Assembly: GCA_964651475.1 (NCBI GenBank)
Contig: CAZYXV010000004.1
Coordinates: forward strand, 62,001-126,000
DNA from: JBGSMF01 sp964651475
Lineage (GTDB): Bacteria; Chloroflexota; Anaerolineae; Fen-1058
Length of the DNA: 64,000 nt
Reading direction: 5' to 3'
A model generated the notes under the pieces. The model worked only from the letters and a program-made list of their open reading frames with translations, was not told where the DNA came from and did no database searches. Below, piece after piece: positions 15,991 to 24,205 of the stretch; position 1 is the stretch's first letter; each line of letters begins with the position of its first letter. The translations under genes were made by a program, and so were the position numbers.

Positions 15991-16794
15991 GTGGAGACCA
16001 TAGCAACCTCACAGTTCACTTGCACTCAATGCGGCGGCGTGCTCACGCCGGCCGAGGGCGAGATTTTTCTTTCGTGCCCCTATTGCCGCGCTACAGTCTA
16101 CCTGGATAAAAGCCGCGTGGTGTTCCATTGGGCCGTCGCGCCGACGGTCAACGATCAGGCGGCCCAGGCCAGCCTGCGTCGGTGGATGGCCGGCAACCAG
16201 ACCGTCAAGGACCTGGACCGCAAGGCCAGGCTTGCCGGGCAGACCTTTCAATACTTTCCGTTGTGGTACGTCAAGGTCGCCCAGGCGGGCCGCGAGACCG
16301 TCTACCTGGAGCCGGCCACGGCGATCGCCATCACCGAAATCAAGCGGCTGTCCGTTCCGGCCGGCGATCTCAAGCCGTACGATGCCGGGTTGGATGCGCA
16401 GGCCAGGCCGCCCGATATTCCTTACGAGGCTGTCCTCCAACGCCTGGAAGAACGCGACATCAAGAGCGATGCCGTGCGCGAAGCGGCGCTGGTGCACGTG
16501 CCGCTGTACACGTTCAAGTACACTTTTGACGGGCGCGGGTACACGGCGGTGGTGGATGCGGTCTCGGGGCAAGTGTTTGCCAATATTTTTCCGGCCAAGT
16601 GGGAAGTGCCCTACGTGTTGGTGGGCGCGCTGGCGTTCGGCGGCTACTTTGTGGCGAACTGGCTGATACTTGGTGGATACCTCGTCGGCGGCGAAAATGG
16701 CGCGTTTGTCGGCGCGGCCTTGTGCGCCGTCGCTTACGCGCTGTGGACGGTGCCGGTTTTACTGGCGGCGTTGTACGTCTCGCGCAAGGTGTGA
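15991..16794 (+). CDS. Zinc-ribbon membrane protein 1
   Basis: 267 aa. An N-terminal four-cysteine zinc ribbon has Cys at residues 11, 14, 29 and 32 (TCTQC, SCPYC). A soluble middle with FPLWYVKV and a VPLYTFKYTFDGRGYTAVV strand pair follows, and two or three hydrophobic helices lie at residues about 207-264. The soluble part probably faces the cytoplasm. Two downstream paralogues share the exact cysteine spacing. The function is unknown; such zinc-ribbon openings are sometimes misnamed as replication factors. Start GTG 15991, one base after the preceding stop. Confidence 0.75.
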   Translation: METIATSQFTCTQCGGVLTPAEGEIFLSCPYCRATVYLDKSRVVFHWAVAPTVNDQAAQASLRRWMAGNQTVKDLDRKARLAGQTFQYFPLWYVKVAQAGRETVYLEPATAIAITEIKRLSVPAGDLKPYDAGLDAQARPPDIPYEAVLQRLEERDIKSDAVREAALVHVPLYTFKYTFDGRGYTAVVDAVSGQVFANIFPAKWEVPYVLVGALAFGGYFVANWLILGGYLVGGENGAFVGAALCAVAYALWTVPVLLAALYVSRKV

Positions 16795-16795
16795 T

Positions 16796-17806
16796 ATGAC
16801 TGAAAAAACAATCACTGGCCTGACCTGCCCCAATTGCAGCGGCGTGCTCACCATTCCGGAGGGAGCGCGGATCGTGATTTGCCCGTTTTGCCAGATGCGC
16901 CACGCGGTGGCCGGGGAGCGCGGCGTCTATCGCTACCAGGTGCCGCGCAAGATGGACCGCGCCGCCGCTCAACGCGCGGTGCAGGGTTTTTGGACCGGCG
17001 TCAATAAAGCCATGGATTTGAGCTACGCGGCGCGCATCCAAGAGCTTTTTCCAGTTTATTTGCCTTACTGGCACGTGCGAGCGCAACTGGCCGGCTGTGT
17101 GTTGGGCCGCGTGAAAAGGGGGAAAAACTCGACCAAGCCCGCCGAGATCATGGTGGCCGAAGAAGTGCGCTGGAACGACGCGGCGTGCGATGTGGCCGAA
17201 TTTGGCGTGCAAAACATTCGCGTGAGCGACGCCGAGTTGAGCGCCTACGACGGCGACGCGATGCGCGCCGACGGCATGGTGTTCGAGCCGACCGAAAGCC
17301 GCACCGAGGCGCTGGAACAAGCGCACCACGCGCTCCTGGCTCAGAGCCGCTCCAAAAACAAGCTGGTCAAGCGTTTTTTTGAACGCTTCCGGTTCTTGCG
17401 CGAGCAATTATCGCTGGTCTATTATCCCATGTGGGTGAGCCGCTATTCGTACAAAAATCGCACTTACCAGGTAGTGGTAGATGGCCAACGCGGCGCGGTG
17501 TTATACGGCAAAGCGCCCGGCAACATTCTCTATCGCGCCATCATGCTGGCGCTGGGCATGGCATTTGGCAACCTGTTGGTGGTCAACGGTACACTTGCAG
17601 GATTTTTGCTTGTTTTTGCAAGTAACGGCGACGACGATGCTGCCTGGCTGCCGCTCATCATCCTGGTTGCCGGGATTGGACTAGTGCTTTGGGCGTATCA
17701 AACGTTCCGCTATGGGGAAGAGGTCGAGGTGGGCGCGGCGAAAAAATCTGTTTTTGCCGCGCCGCAAGAAGCGATTAAAAAAATGACGCACATGTTTGGA
17801 GAGTGA
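16796..17806 (+). CDS. Zinc-ribbon membrane protein 2
   Basis: 336 aa, paralogue of the preceding protein. Zinc ribbon cysteines are again at residues 11, 14, 29 and 32 (TCPNC, ICPFC). The middle repeats the same plan (FPVYLPYWHVRAQL, then LVYYPMWVSRYSYKNRTYQVV), and two hydrophobic helices lie near residues 240-305. ATG 16796 overlaps the previous stop region by a few bases. The shared PxW-type segment and terminal helices suggest a common fold and perhaps hetero-oligomers. Confidence 0.75.
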   Translation: MTEKTITGLTCPNCSGVLTIPEGARIVICPFCQMRHAVAGERGVYRYQVPRKMDRAAAQRAVQGFWTGVNKAMDLSYAARIQELFPVYLPYWHVRAQLAGCVLGRVKRGKNSTKPAEIMVAEEVRWNDAACDVAEFGVQNIRVSDAELSAYDGDAMRADGMVFEPTESRTEALEQAHHALLAQSRSKNKLVKRFFERFRFLREQLSLVYYPMWVSRYSYKNRTYQVVVDGQRGAVLYGKAPGNILYRAIMLALGMAFGNLLVVNGTLAGFLLVFASNGDDDAAWLPLIILVAGIGLVLWAYQTFRYGEEVEVGAAKKSVFAAPQEAIKKMTHMFGE

Positions 17807-17810
17807 CGTG

Positions 17811-18362
17811 ATGGCTGGCATCCGCTTGATCCCGCTTAAATGTATCCAGTGCGAGGTTCAGCTCCCGGCCCAGGTGGACGAGGTGGCGTGGCGCTGCGCC
17901 GCCTGCGGCGCGGGTCAACAGTTGGGAGAAGCCGGCTTGAGGCCGCTGGAGATTAATTTTGCCGCCAACAACACTGGCGCCGCGTGGCAGCCCTATTGGG
18001 CTTTTGACGGCTCGGTGACCATCACGCGCCGCTATACACAAAGTGGGCAGAGCCGCGGCTTTGATTGGGGCAAGATCAAGCGCTTCTGGGTGCCGGCTTA
18101 CGCGCTCGATCTGAAACAAGCACAGGCGGTTGCCACCCGCCTCACACAAACGCAGCCGGCCATTACGGCGATTGCGCCGCCTCCTAACGCGCTGGTCGCC
18201 GGTTGTGTCGTTTTGCCCGACGATGCGCGCAAACTGGTCGAGTTCATCGTCCTTGGCCTCGAAGCGGCCCAGCCCGATTGGCTGCGCGACATTGACTTTG
18301 CGCTCGACCTGGGGCAGCCTGCCTTGTGGATGCTGCCCGCCCAGTTGCACCGCAAACAATGA
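17811..18362 (+). CDS. Soluble zinc-ribbon protein 3
   Basis: 183 aa. It has the same cysteine positions (11, 14, 29, 32; KCIQC, RCAAC) as the two upstream proteins but no membrane helix. The body contains WQPYWAFDG and RFWVPAYAL, matching the P-x-W/Y blocks of the paralogues. It may be the soluble partner of the two membrane members. ATG 17811 lies four bases after the previous stop with GGAGAG upstream. It ends the cassette. Confidence 0.7.
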   Translation: MAGIRLIPLKCIQCEVQLPAQVDEVAWRCAACGAGQQLGEAGLRPLEINFAANNTGAAWQPYWAFDGSVTITRRYTQSGQSRGFDWGKIKRFWVPAYALDLKQAQAVATRLTQTQPAITAIAPPPNALVAGCVVLPDDARKLVEFIVLGLEAAQPDWLRDIDFALDLGQPALWMLPAQLHRKQ

Positions 18363-18399
18363 AAAGGGAATAACGCTCGTTGGAGGTTTGCCTGCGCGG

Positions 18400-19266
18400 T
18401 CAGTGGAATGCTATGGCCGATACCATCTGCACCTCGCGCATTCTCTTTACTTTCACGTCCAGCAGCATCTGCCCTTCTTGGGCCAGCGCCTCGGCGGCCT
18501 GGCGCGTTTCGGCCAGCCCCCACCCCAACACGCGAGCGGCTTGCTGAGGCGTCGCGGCGATGACGTTGCGCAGATATTGAGCGAGGATGGCGCGCCGCGC
18601 CTGGCCGCGCCCGATAGGCCGCGCTTTTTCGGGTACGTCTGGGAACCAACGCGGCAGCAGTTCGTAGATAAAGGCATAGCGCCACGCCCCCACTGGCGCG
18701 ATGCCGATGGGCAGCACTTTTAATCCCGCCTGCAACTCGGCCAACGCGCGTTCGTAGCGGCCCTTGCTGGCTTCGGAACTCAGGCGCGCTTCTCTTCGCA
18801 GGCGGACCGCGTCGAGCGCGCCGTGATGCAGCAGCGCCTCGTAGATGGCCTTGGATTCGGCGCTGAGCCGCCCCTCGCGATATTCTTCGACGTAATCGTG
18901 CTCATAGTCGCCCAGGTTTTCGCTGAGGGCGTAAAAGTTGGGTATAAAGTCCAGCCCGACCAGCGTGGCTTTGCCGCGCACGAGCTTGCCGTAATACCAC
19001 CATTTCTTGTCCAGCGATTCGTCTTTCCAGCCCCACGTCCGCTCGATTTCGTAGCCGCTGTGCGAAGAATACGTCGGCACGTTGCGCCCGGCGATGGCAT
19101 CCCACAGAGAAGGCATGTCCACGTCTTTGATCGGGAAGAGAAAACAAAATCCCACATCATTCACAAACTCTCTGGCTTGTTCTTGAGTGGTGATGCGAAT
19201 GTCCATTCTGCGCCGGTAGCGTGCTTCGCGCGCGGCGGTAATATCGCGTTGGGTCAGGTTAACCAT
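18400..19266 (-). CDS. Winged-helix protein related to AlkZ/YcaQ (tentative)
   Basis: 288 aa. The N-terminal FCFLFPIKDVDMPSLWDA segment, WWYYGKLVRGKATLVGL and the FYALSE...DYVEEYREG region, followed by a helix-rich repeat resembling winged-helix units (GALDAVRLRREARL), recall AlkZ-related (HTH_42) proteins. The catalytic QxQ/QxD signature of the glycosylases is not evident, so enzymatic DNA repair is not claimed. ATG 19266 is used; ATG 19206 (MDIRITTQ) is an alternative. An extended -10 promoter lies 45 bp upstream. It is convergent with the zinc-ribbon cassette. Confidence 0.55.
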   Translation of the reverse strand: MVNLTQRDITAAREARYRRRMDIRITTQEQAREFVNDVGFCFLFPIKDVDMPSLWDAIAGRNVPTYSSHSGYEIERTWGWKDESLDKKWWYYGKLVRGKATLVGLDFIPNFYALSENLGDYEHDYVEEYREGRLSAESKAIYEALLHHGALDAVRLRREARLSSEASKGRYERALAELQAGLKVLPIGIAPVGAWRYAFIYELLPRWFPDVPEKARPIGRGQARRAILAQYLRNVIAATPQQAARVLGWGLAETRQAAEALAQEGQMLLDVKVKRMREVQMVSAIAFH

Positions 19267-19310
19267 GGTATGTGTTTGGCAATTTATCAGTGTGATGTGT
19301 GGCGAAGGAT

Positions 19311-19338
19311 ATTATAGCACAGCGAGGCGTTTGCGCAA
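19311..19338 (-). promoter_or_regulatory. Extended -10 promoter for the AlkZ-related gene
   Basis: On the minus strand TATAAT (19316-19311) is preceded by TGC, and TTGCGC (19338-19333) lies 16 bp further up. The space from here to 19550 shows nothing else that I can name. Confidence 0.5.
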
Positions 19339-19550
19339 TCGCCGTGGCTCGGGTTTCCTGGCGTGCATTGCAGGACAGGTTGCCAGCCTGCGCCGCGAGT
19401 TGGAAATCGCGCTGCCTGGAAACTGGAGTATCGGTGTCAACTTGAGGCATCCTGAGTCTGTCGGATGCCCTCCGCGCATGGTTCGACGGCTCGACTGAGC
19501 TCGAGGTCAAGCTCACCGTGCTAAAGTTGACATTAATGAAACTGGAGAAT

Positions 19551-19579
19551 TTGACGGCTGGGGGTGGATATGGTATGAT
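19551..19579 (+). promoter_or_regulatory. Promoter of the metG leader transcript
   Basis: TTGACG (19551-19556), 17-bp spacer, TATGAT (19574-19579) preceded by TGG (extended -10). Transcription should start near 19586, giving a leader of about 219 nt before metG. Confidence 0.65.
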
Positions 19580-19628
19580 TTCGTGGAGCCGGCGCCTTCC
19601 GGGCGCTGGCTACGTGATTGAGGCAAAG

Positions 19629-19727
19629 ATGGACCAACTGCTTGGCTTGATGCCGTTTTCTGATGACATGATGATGAACAGCGCCAAGGCCGCCGGCCTT
19701 GGCTGTGCGTCGTCGGGAGGCGGGTGA
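19629..19727 (+). CDS. Met-rich leader peptide of metG
   Basis: A 32-residue frame with five Met, three of them consecutive (SDDMMMN), ending in GGG and a stop next to the predicted antiterminator strand. GAGG precedes ATG 19629 by a few bases. The frame is open further upstream, but the promoter at 19551-19579 places the transcript start after those earlier codons. The peptide itself probably has no product role. Confidence 0.55.
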   Translation: MDQLLGLMPFSDDMMMNSAKAAGLGCASSGGG

Positions 19728-19758
19728 AGCTGTAGCCCCAAGCTTGCTATAGGACTGG

Positions 19759-19783
19759 AGCCTTCCTAACGGAAGGCTTTTTT
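19759..19783 (+). terminator. Intrinsic terminator in the metG leader
   Basis: 8-bp stem AGCCTTCC/GGAAGGCT with TAAC loop, followed by a T-run (19778-19783), ending 21 bases before the metG start. Its placement before the gene, not after one, marks it as an attenuator. Confidence 0.8.
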
Positions 19784-19804
19784 ATTGCGCAAAGGAGGCG
19801 CTCG

Positions 19805-21325
19805 ATGGATAAACCATTTTACGTAACCACGCCGATCTATTACGTCAACGACAAGCCGCACATTGGTCATGCGTACACGACGATCCTGGCCGATGTGCTG
19901 GCTCGCTACGCCCGGCTGCGCGGACAATCCACCTTTTTCCTCACCGGCACCGACGAACACGGCCAAAAGGTGCAGCAAGCTGCGCAACGCCGAGGAGTGC
20001 CTCCCAGCGTTCACGTTGACGACATGGTGGTGCGTTTTCATCAGGCCTGGGAACATTTGCACGTGGCCTATGACGATTTCATCCGCACCACCCAGCCGCG
20101 CCACGTGCGCGTCGTCGAGGCGATTTTGCAAGATTTGTGGAACAGGGGTGAAATCTACCTGGGGGAGTATACCGGCTGGTACTGCGTGCCCGACGAGCGA
20201 TTTTGGACTGAAAAGGACTTGATGGATGGCATGTGCCCCGACTGCCGCCGCGCTGTGGACAAGATCGTAGAACCTAATTATTTCTTCAGGATGGGTGCTT
20301 ACCAGGATTGGCTGATCGAATATATTACGGCGCATCCGTCGTTCATCCAACCCGATTATCGCCGCAACGAAGTGTTGGGCTTTTTGCGCCAGCCGCTCGG
20401 CGATCTGTGCATCTCCCGGCCTGTCAGCCGCCTCGGTTGGGGCATCCGCCTGCCCTTTGATCCCGAGTACGTCACGTATGTCTGGTTTGACGCGCTCATC
20501 AATTACGTCACGGCGGCCGGCTACCTGGTTGATGACAGCCGCTTTAGCAGCCTGTGGCCGCAGGCCATACACCTTATCGGCAAGGATATCCTTACCACGC
20601 ATTGCGTCTATTGGCCGACGATGCTGCGCGCTGCCGGCCTGTCCCAACCCAAGGCGATTTTTGCGCACGGCTGGTGGATTAGCCGGGGAGCCAAGATGTC
20701 CAAGTCGCGGGGAAATGTGGTTGACCCGCTGGATTTGGCCGACGTTTATGGCGTGGACGCTTTCCGTTATTTCCTGATGCGCGACATGACGTTGGGCCGC
20801 GATGCTGAATTTGACCAAGAAAAGCTGGCGCACCGTTACGAGGGCGATTTGGTCAATGACCTGGGCAATTTGTTGCACAGGCTGGTTAACATGATTCAGC
20901 GTTACTGCGGAGGGCGCATCCCGCCGCCAGGTGAGCCGACGGCCGAGGAAACCGGCTTGCGTGAACGCTGCCTGGCGCTGGCCCCCCAGGCGCTTGCGCA
21001 AGTCGAGGCCATGGCGCTCAATGATGCCCTGGCTCAAATCATGGGCGTTGTCAGGGATATCAACCGTTACCTGGATCAGGCTGCGCCCTGGCGACTGGCC
21101 AGGCTGGGACAAACCGGGCGGGTAGAGATGGTGCTCTATCATGCGGCCGAGGCATTACGCCTGTGCTCTGTGTTGCTTCAGCCAGTGATGCCGGAGCGGA
21201 TGGCACAAGTGTGGCATGGCCTGGGTTGGTCCGCCCCGCTGTCAGAGGGACTGGCCTGGGGCGGACTCCTGCCGGGGACGCAGGTGACTGCCAGCGCGCC
21301 GCTGTTTCCCAGGCAGAACATGTGA
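19805..21325 (+). CDS. metG: Methionyl-tRNA synthetase
   Basis: Charges tRNA-Met in the cytosol. The class I signatures are HIGH at residues 19-22 (KPHIGHAYTT) and KMSKS at 297-301. The connective insert carries a short cysteine knuckle (GMCPDCRR), with a second cysteine in WYCVPDE. At 506 aa it ends after the anticodon-binding helix bundle and lacks the C-terminal tRNA-binding (EMAP-like) domain that some bacteria add. AAAGGAGGC precedes ATG 19805. The long leader suggests control by methionine charging. Confidence 0.95.
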   Translation: MDKPFYVTTPIYYVNDKPHIGHAYTTILADVLARYARLRGQSTFFLTGTDEHGQKVQQAAQRRGVPPSVHVDDMVVRFHQAWEHLHVAYDDFIRTTQPRHVRVVEAILQDLWNRGEIYLGEYTGWYCVPDERFWTEKDLMDGMCPDCRRAVDKIVEPNYFFRMGAYQDWLIEYITAHPSFIQPDYRRNEVLGFLRQPLGDLCISRPVSRLGWGIRLPFDPEYVTYVWFDALINYVTAAGYLVDDSRFSSLWPQAIHLIGKDILTTHCVYWPTMLRAAGLSQPKAIFAHGWWISRGAKMSKSRGNVVDPLDLADVYGVDAFRYFLMRDMTLGRDAEFDQEKLAHRYEGDLVNDLGNLLHRLVNMIQRYCGGRIPPPGEPTAEETGLRERCLALAPQALAQVEAMALNDALAQIMGVVRDINRYLDQAAPWRLARLGQTGRVEMVLYHAAEALRLCSVLLQPVMPERMAQVWHGLGWSAPLSEGLAWGGLLPGTQVTASAPLFPRQNM

Positions 21326-21335
21326 GATTGCTCTC

Positions 21336-22310
21336 CTAGAGATCTCGATTGACGATGTAGCGGGAGACCGCCGACAAAGCCGCTTTGTAAGGAGACGGGG
21401 ATAACTGTTCCAGAGCAAGCTGCGCGCGCACTTCCATCGCTCGCGCCTCGCGCAGCGCTTTATCCACGGCGCCAGACGCTCGCACAGCCGCAATCACCCG
21501 CTGAACTGTGCTTATATCCCCGGCGTTTCCATTGCACAATGCCTTCACATCTGGGTCGTTTGGATGTGCTTCGACGTAATGGATGGCAGGCAGCGTGAAC
21601 ACCCCCTGGCGCAGATCGCTGCCAACCGGTTTGCCGATTTGATCTGGCGCGCCGATAAAATCCAAGACGTCGTCTACGATCTGGAATGCCAGGCCGATGT
21701 GATGCCCAAACTCGCTCAAGGCTTCCAGGCTAGCCTGGTCTGCTTCCCCCAACTGCGCCGCGGCCTCGGCCGCAAGAACAAACATGGCCGCCGTCTTGGC
21801 ATAGATGCGTTCGTAATAGTCGTTTCGACTGATGCACCCTCCGCCAGAAAATCTCTGCTTGATCTCGCCATTGACGATGACCATCAACGTCCTGGTAAAC
21901 AAATCAATCAGGCGCGGATGGTTCGTCTGGGCGATGAGACCGGCGGCGCGAGCAAACATATAGTCGCCGGCCAGGATGATGGCGTCGGCGGACCAGTCGG
22001 TGTTGAGTGTGGGAACGCCGCGCCGCAGCAGCGCTCCATCAATCAGGTCGTCGTGAACCAGCGTGGCCGTGTGCAACATTTCTACCGCCGCCGCCAATAA
22101 CACAGACTTTTGGGGATCTGCTCCAAAGATATTGGCCGCCATCAGGCAGATGGCCGGGCGGATGCGTTTGCCGCCGGCGTTCAACAGGCGCTTGATGGCA
22201 GCCGTCAGGGCGTGGTGTTCGCCGGCGATGGTCTCGCGCAGGCGCAGTTCGACAGCGGCCAACCCGTCTTGAACCGGGGCGAATAACGCTGTGGTATGGG
22301 TTGTGCTCAT
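21336..22310 (-). CDS. Polyprenyl diphosphate synthase
   Basis: Elongates allylic diphosphates with isopentenyl diphosphate. The first aspartate-rich motif VHDDLID and the second VDDVLD are intact, with GGKRIRP upstream and GEIKQ between. 324 aa is typical of long-chain (octaprenyl-type) synthases; chain length cannot be set from the motif alone. It is the last gene of a minus-strand run beginning at the regulator near 26.4 kb, and starts two bases after the UbiA stop. It probably supplies the prenyl donor for that prenyltransferase. Confidence 0.92.
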   Translation of the reverse strand: MSTTHTTALFAPVQDGLAAVELRLRETIAGEHHALTAAIKRLLNAGGKRIRPAICLMAANIFGADPQKSVLLAAAVEMLHTATLVHDDLIDGALLRRGVPTLNTDWSADAIILAGDYMFARAAGLIAQTNHPRLIDLFTRTLMVIVNGEIKQRFSGGGCISRNDYYERIYAKTAAMFVLAAEAAAQLGEADQASLEALSEFGHHIGLAFQIVDDVLDFIGAPDQIGKPVGSDLRQGVFTLPAIHYVEAHPNDPDVKALCNGNAGDISTVQRVIAAVRASGAVDKALREARAMEVRAQLALEQLSPSPYKAALSAVSRYIVNRDL

Positions 22311-22312
22311 CG

Positions 22313-23206
22313 CTATCCGATCAAAAGCCCGATCGCGACCAATGCTGGCGTCACGACGCTGATAATGACGTTAAGCCCCATGGCCGGAATCAGCTTGTTG
22401 ATGTTCTCGGCGTGCCTGCACGCATTGACGCTCGCCGGCGCGGCGATCAAGACGGTCAGCAATCCCAGCAGGCTGGCGTGGGGCAGATAGTGGAGGCAAG
22501 CGCCCACGAGGAGGGCCAGATAGGCCAGGAAAAGAAATGCGCCATAGATCAGGCTGCTGGTTTTCCGGCCGACGACGATGGGCAAGTGTTTTCTGCCGAT
22601 GCTCCGATCGGCTTCAACGTCGGGAAATTGATTCAGCAGCAGCAAGTTATTCACCAGGAAAAAGGGCAAGAGTGAGGCCATAAACGCTATCCACGAGTAT
22701 CGCCCGGTGAGGATAAAGTCTGTCCCCATGACCATGAGCGGGCCGAACCCCAGCCCGGGGGCCATCAGGCACAACAGGGGATGGCGTGTCCACCACGTGG
22801 TGTAGGTGATGACGACAAATACGCCGGCAAGCCCCAGGGGCAACAGGGCCAAGCCGCGTACAGATAGAAAGTATAACCCAATCAGCGAGGCAGATACCAG
22901 CGTTACCACCGCAATGCCCAATGCCGGGCGAGCTAGATCGGGCCGGGCGGGCAGCGTGCCGCTTCCCCCGCTGAAAGGCGTCCGGGTTGTTTTAGAGTCT
23001 AGCCCGCTCTTGAAATCGAAATATTCGTTAAAGGCGTTGACGCTGATGTGGGCGCATAGGGCGCCGACAAGGATCATGACCAGATAGATCAAGTTGATAG
23101 ACCCTGACGTCCAGACCGCAGTTCCAACTCCCAGCAATACACATGCAGGGGTCAGGATTAGAAACGGAACGCGCATGGGGCCGAGCAAGAGTTTCAGATT
23201 GTTCAT
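22313..23206 (-). CDS. UbiA-family prenyltransferase (MenA-like)
   Basis: A 297-aa integral membrane enzyme with about eight or nine helices. The first Asp-rich motif is NAFNEYFDFKSGLD followed by RTPFSGGSG, the pattern of MenA-type transferases that prenylate an aromatic acid; the second is DVEADRSIGRKH. It is next to a polyprenyl synthase, so a long isoprenoid is the likely donor. The acceptor is unknown: dihydroxynaphthoate would mean menaquinone, but no other men genes are nearby, and a radical SAM protein and a START-like protein are. Confidence 0.87.
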   Translation of the reverse strand: MNNLKLLLGPMRVPFLILTPACVLLGVGTAVWTSGSINLIYLVMILVGALCAHISVNAFNEYFDFKSGLDSKTTRTPFSGGSGTLPARPDLARPALGIAVVTLVSASLIGLYFLSVRGLALLPLGLAGVFVVITYTTWWTRHPLLCLMAPGLGFGPLMVMGTDFILTGRYSWIAFMASLLPFFLVNNLLLLNQFPDVEADRSIGRKHLPIVVGRKTSSLIYGAFLFLAYLALLVGACLHYLPHASLLGLLTVLIAAPASVNACRHAENINKLIPAMGLNVIISVVTPALVAIGLLIG

Positions 23207-23242
23207 TTGATTAACCTCCAGGAGTAATTTTTTGAGTTGTGC

Positions 23243-23809
23243 TCATTGTCGCTCCGCTCGCCGTTTGATGGCTTGCAGCATCAGTGTCCGGATGTATGAA
23301 CTGCCCAGGTAAATGACAAGCCAATAGCGGGCAAACTTTTTCCGGCTGGCGGGGTCGGCCACGTATGTCCGGCTTTCGGTGCTGACCTTGAAACAACCAT
23401 CGTGGCAGCTCTCTGATATGTAGAAATTCGCCGCTACTTTGGCATAGTCCGGTCGCTCAAACTGTACAAATTCCTGTGGCTCGACCAGCCGGACGACCTG
23501 GCCGTCTGTCAGTTTCCAGGCCTGGCCGATCATGCCGAACACAATCTCGCGGTCGGGTATGTCGGCCAGAAAGATAAAATTGCCCTCCATCTGCTTTAAC
23601 AAGGGTTGAGAGGGCGCAAATCCCATGCCGCTTTTCCCGGCGAGGCGGGCAGGCAGCGCCCGAATCCAAAACAGCAGGCGAAACACGGGCGACAATTCTG
23701 AGGGCGTTATCTCTTTGATGGCGCGAAAGATGGCGCTCGCAGACGCCCGGATGTCAATCGAATGAACCTCGTTAAAATGGTAGGTTGGCAAAAAACAGTC
23801 TAGTTCCAT
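23243..23809 (-). CDS. START/SRPBCC-like protein, unknown function
   Basis: 188 aa. The pattern HSIDIRASASAIFRAIKEI at the start, alternating strands in the middle and a C-terminal helix after STESRTYVADPASRKKFARYW fit the SRPBCC/polyketide-cyclase fold, which binds hydrophobic ligands. ATG 23809 follows GAGGAG; the upstream alternative at 23830 overlaps the previous gene more. It overlaps the membrane-protein gene by 10 bases, so the two are cotranslated. It might hold the hydrophobic intermediate of the operon's pathway (inference). Confidence 0.65.
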   Translation of the reverse strand: MELDCFLPTYHFNEVHSIDIRASASAIFRAIKEITPSELSPVFRLLFWIRALPARLAGKSGMGFAPSQPLLKQMEGNFIFLADIPDREIVFGMIGQAWKLTDGQVVRLVEPQEFVQFERPDYAKVAANFYISESCHDGCFKVSTESRTYVADPASRKKFARYWLVIYLGSSYIRTLMLQAIKRRAERQ

Positions 23810-24180
23810 GCTGGGGTCTCCTCTTTCCATACCATCGCCGCCAGGTATACTCCGGCGACGAGCAAGCAGGCCACAAAGATGGCGGCCGAGAAGGCGGGAG
23901 CGAGGATGACTTCTTCGACGGCTCGCGCCAGGTAAAACAGCAGTATCAAAACAAGAGTGGCTTTGCCCAATGCAGTAGACAACAAATCCCTCCTGCAGAA
24001 AAACGAGGCGTAGGCAAAAAAGAAAATAGAGAGCGCAACACCCACATTAAGCATTTCCACGAGCGCACGGTCATCCGGCGATAGGTGGGCGGCGCGATAA
24101 AGTTCCCAACCAAGCCAAATGTGCAGCAAGCCGAATAGCACATTAAAGCCGCCGCCGATTACGAGCAGTCTATTCTTCAT
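23800..24180 (-). CDS. Four-helix membrane protein, unknown function
   Basis: 126 aa with four hydrophobic helices and a short Cys-containing loop (FFCRRD). No family recognised with confidence. It sits between the radical SAM gene and the START-like gene, overlapping the latter by 10 bases. Confidence 0.65.
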   Translation of the reverse strand: MKNRLLVIGGGFNVLFGLLHIWLGWELYRAAHLSPDDRALVEMLNVGVALSIFFFAYASFFCRRDLLSTALGKATLVLILLFYLARAVEEVILAPAFSAAIFVACLLVAGVYLAAMVWKEETPAWN

Positions 24181-24205
24181 TGTTCACCCCTTCCGTTATT
24201 CGTTG

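Larger units (their letters stand above)
19588..19783 (+). promoter_or_regulatory. Putative methionine attenuator of metG
   Basis: Four elements lie in order. A 10-bp GC-rich hairpin (19588-19611). A short Met-rich reading frame (19629-19727). A perfect 9-bp hairpin GCCAAGGCC/GGCCTTGGC (19683-19703) just past its MMM codons. An intrinsic terminator AGCCTTCC/GGAAGGCT plus T-run (19759-19783). GGGAGGC (19715-19721), inside the last codons of the reading frame, can pair with GCCTTCC (19760-19766), seven pairs with one G-U, and would break the terminator. A ribosome that reaches the stop codon covers GGGAGGC; one stalled on the Met codons leaves it free. This is the logic of amino-acid attenuation, inferred from sequence. 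Confidence 0.6.

Noticed and set aside
19518..19628. Longer 69-codon version of the metG leader frame
   Set aside because: The promoter at 19551-19579 would start transcription after the first codons, and only ATG 19629 has a ribosome site.
19586..19804. T-box in the metG leader
   Set aside because: No GGTGGNACC-type T-box sequence or stem I strings are present, unlike the thrS leader.
22313..23206. UbiA protein as bacteriochlorophyll synthase (BchG), given the BchE-like neighbour
   Set aside because: The RTPFSGGSG sequence after the first Asp motif is of the MenA kind, and no other chlorophyll genes are present.
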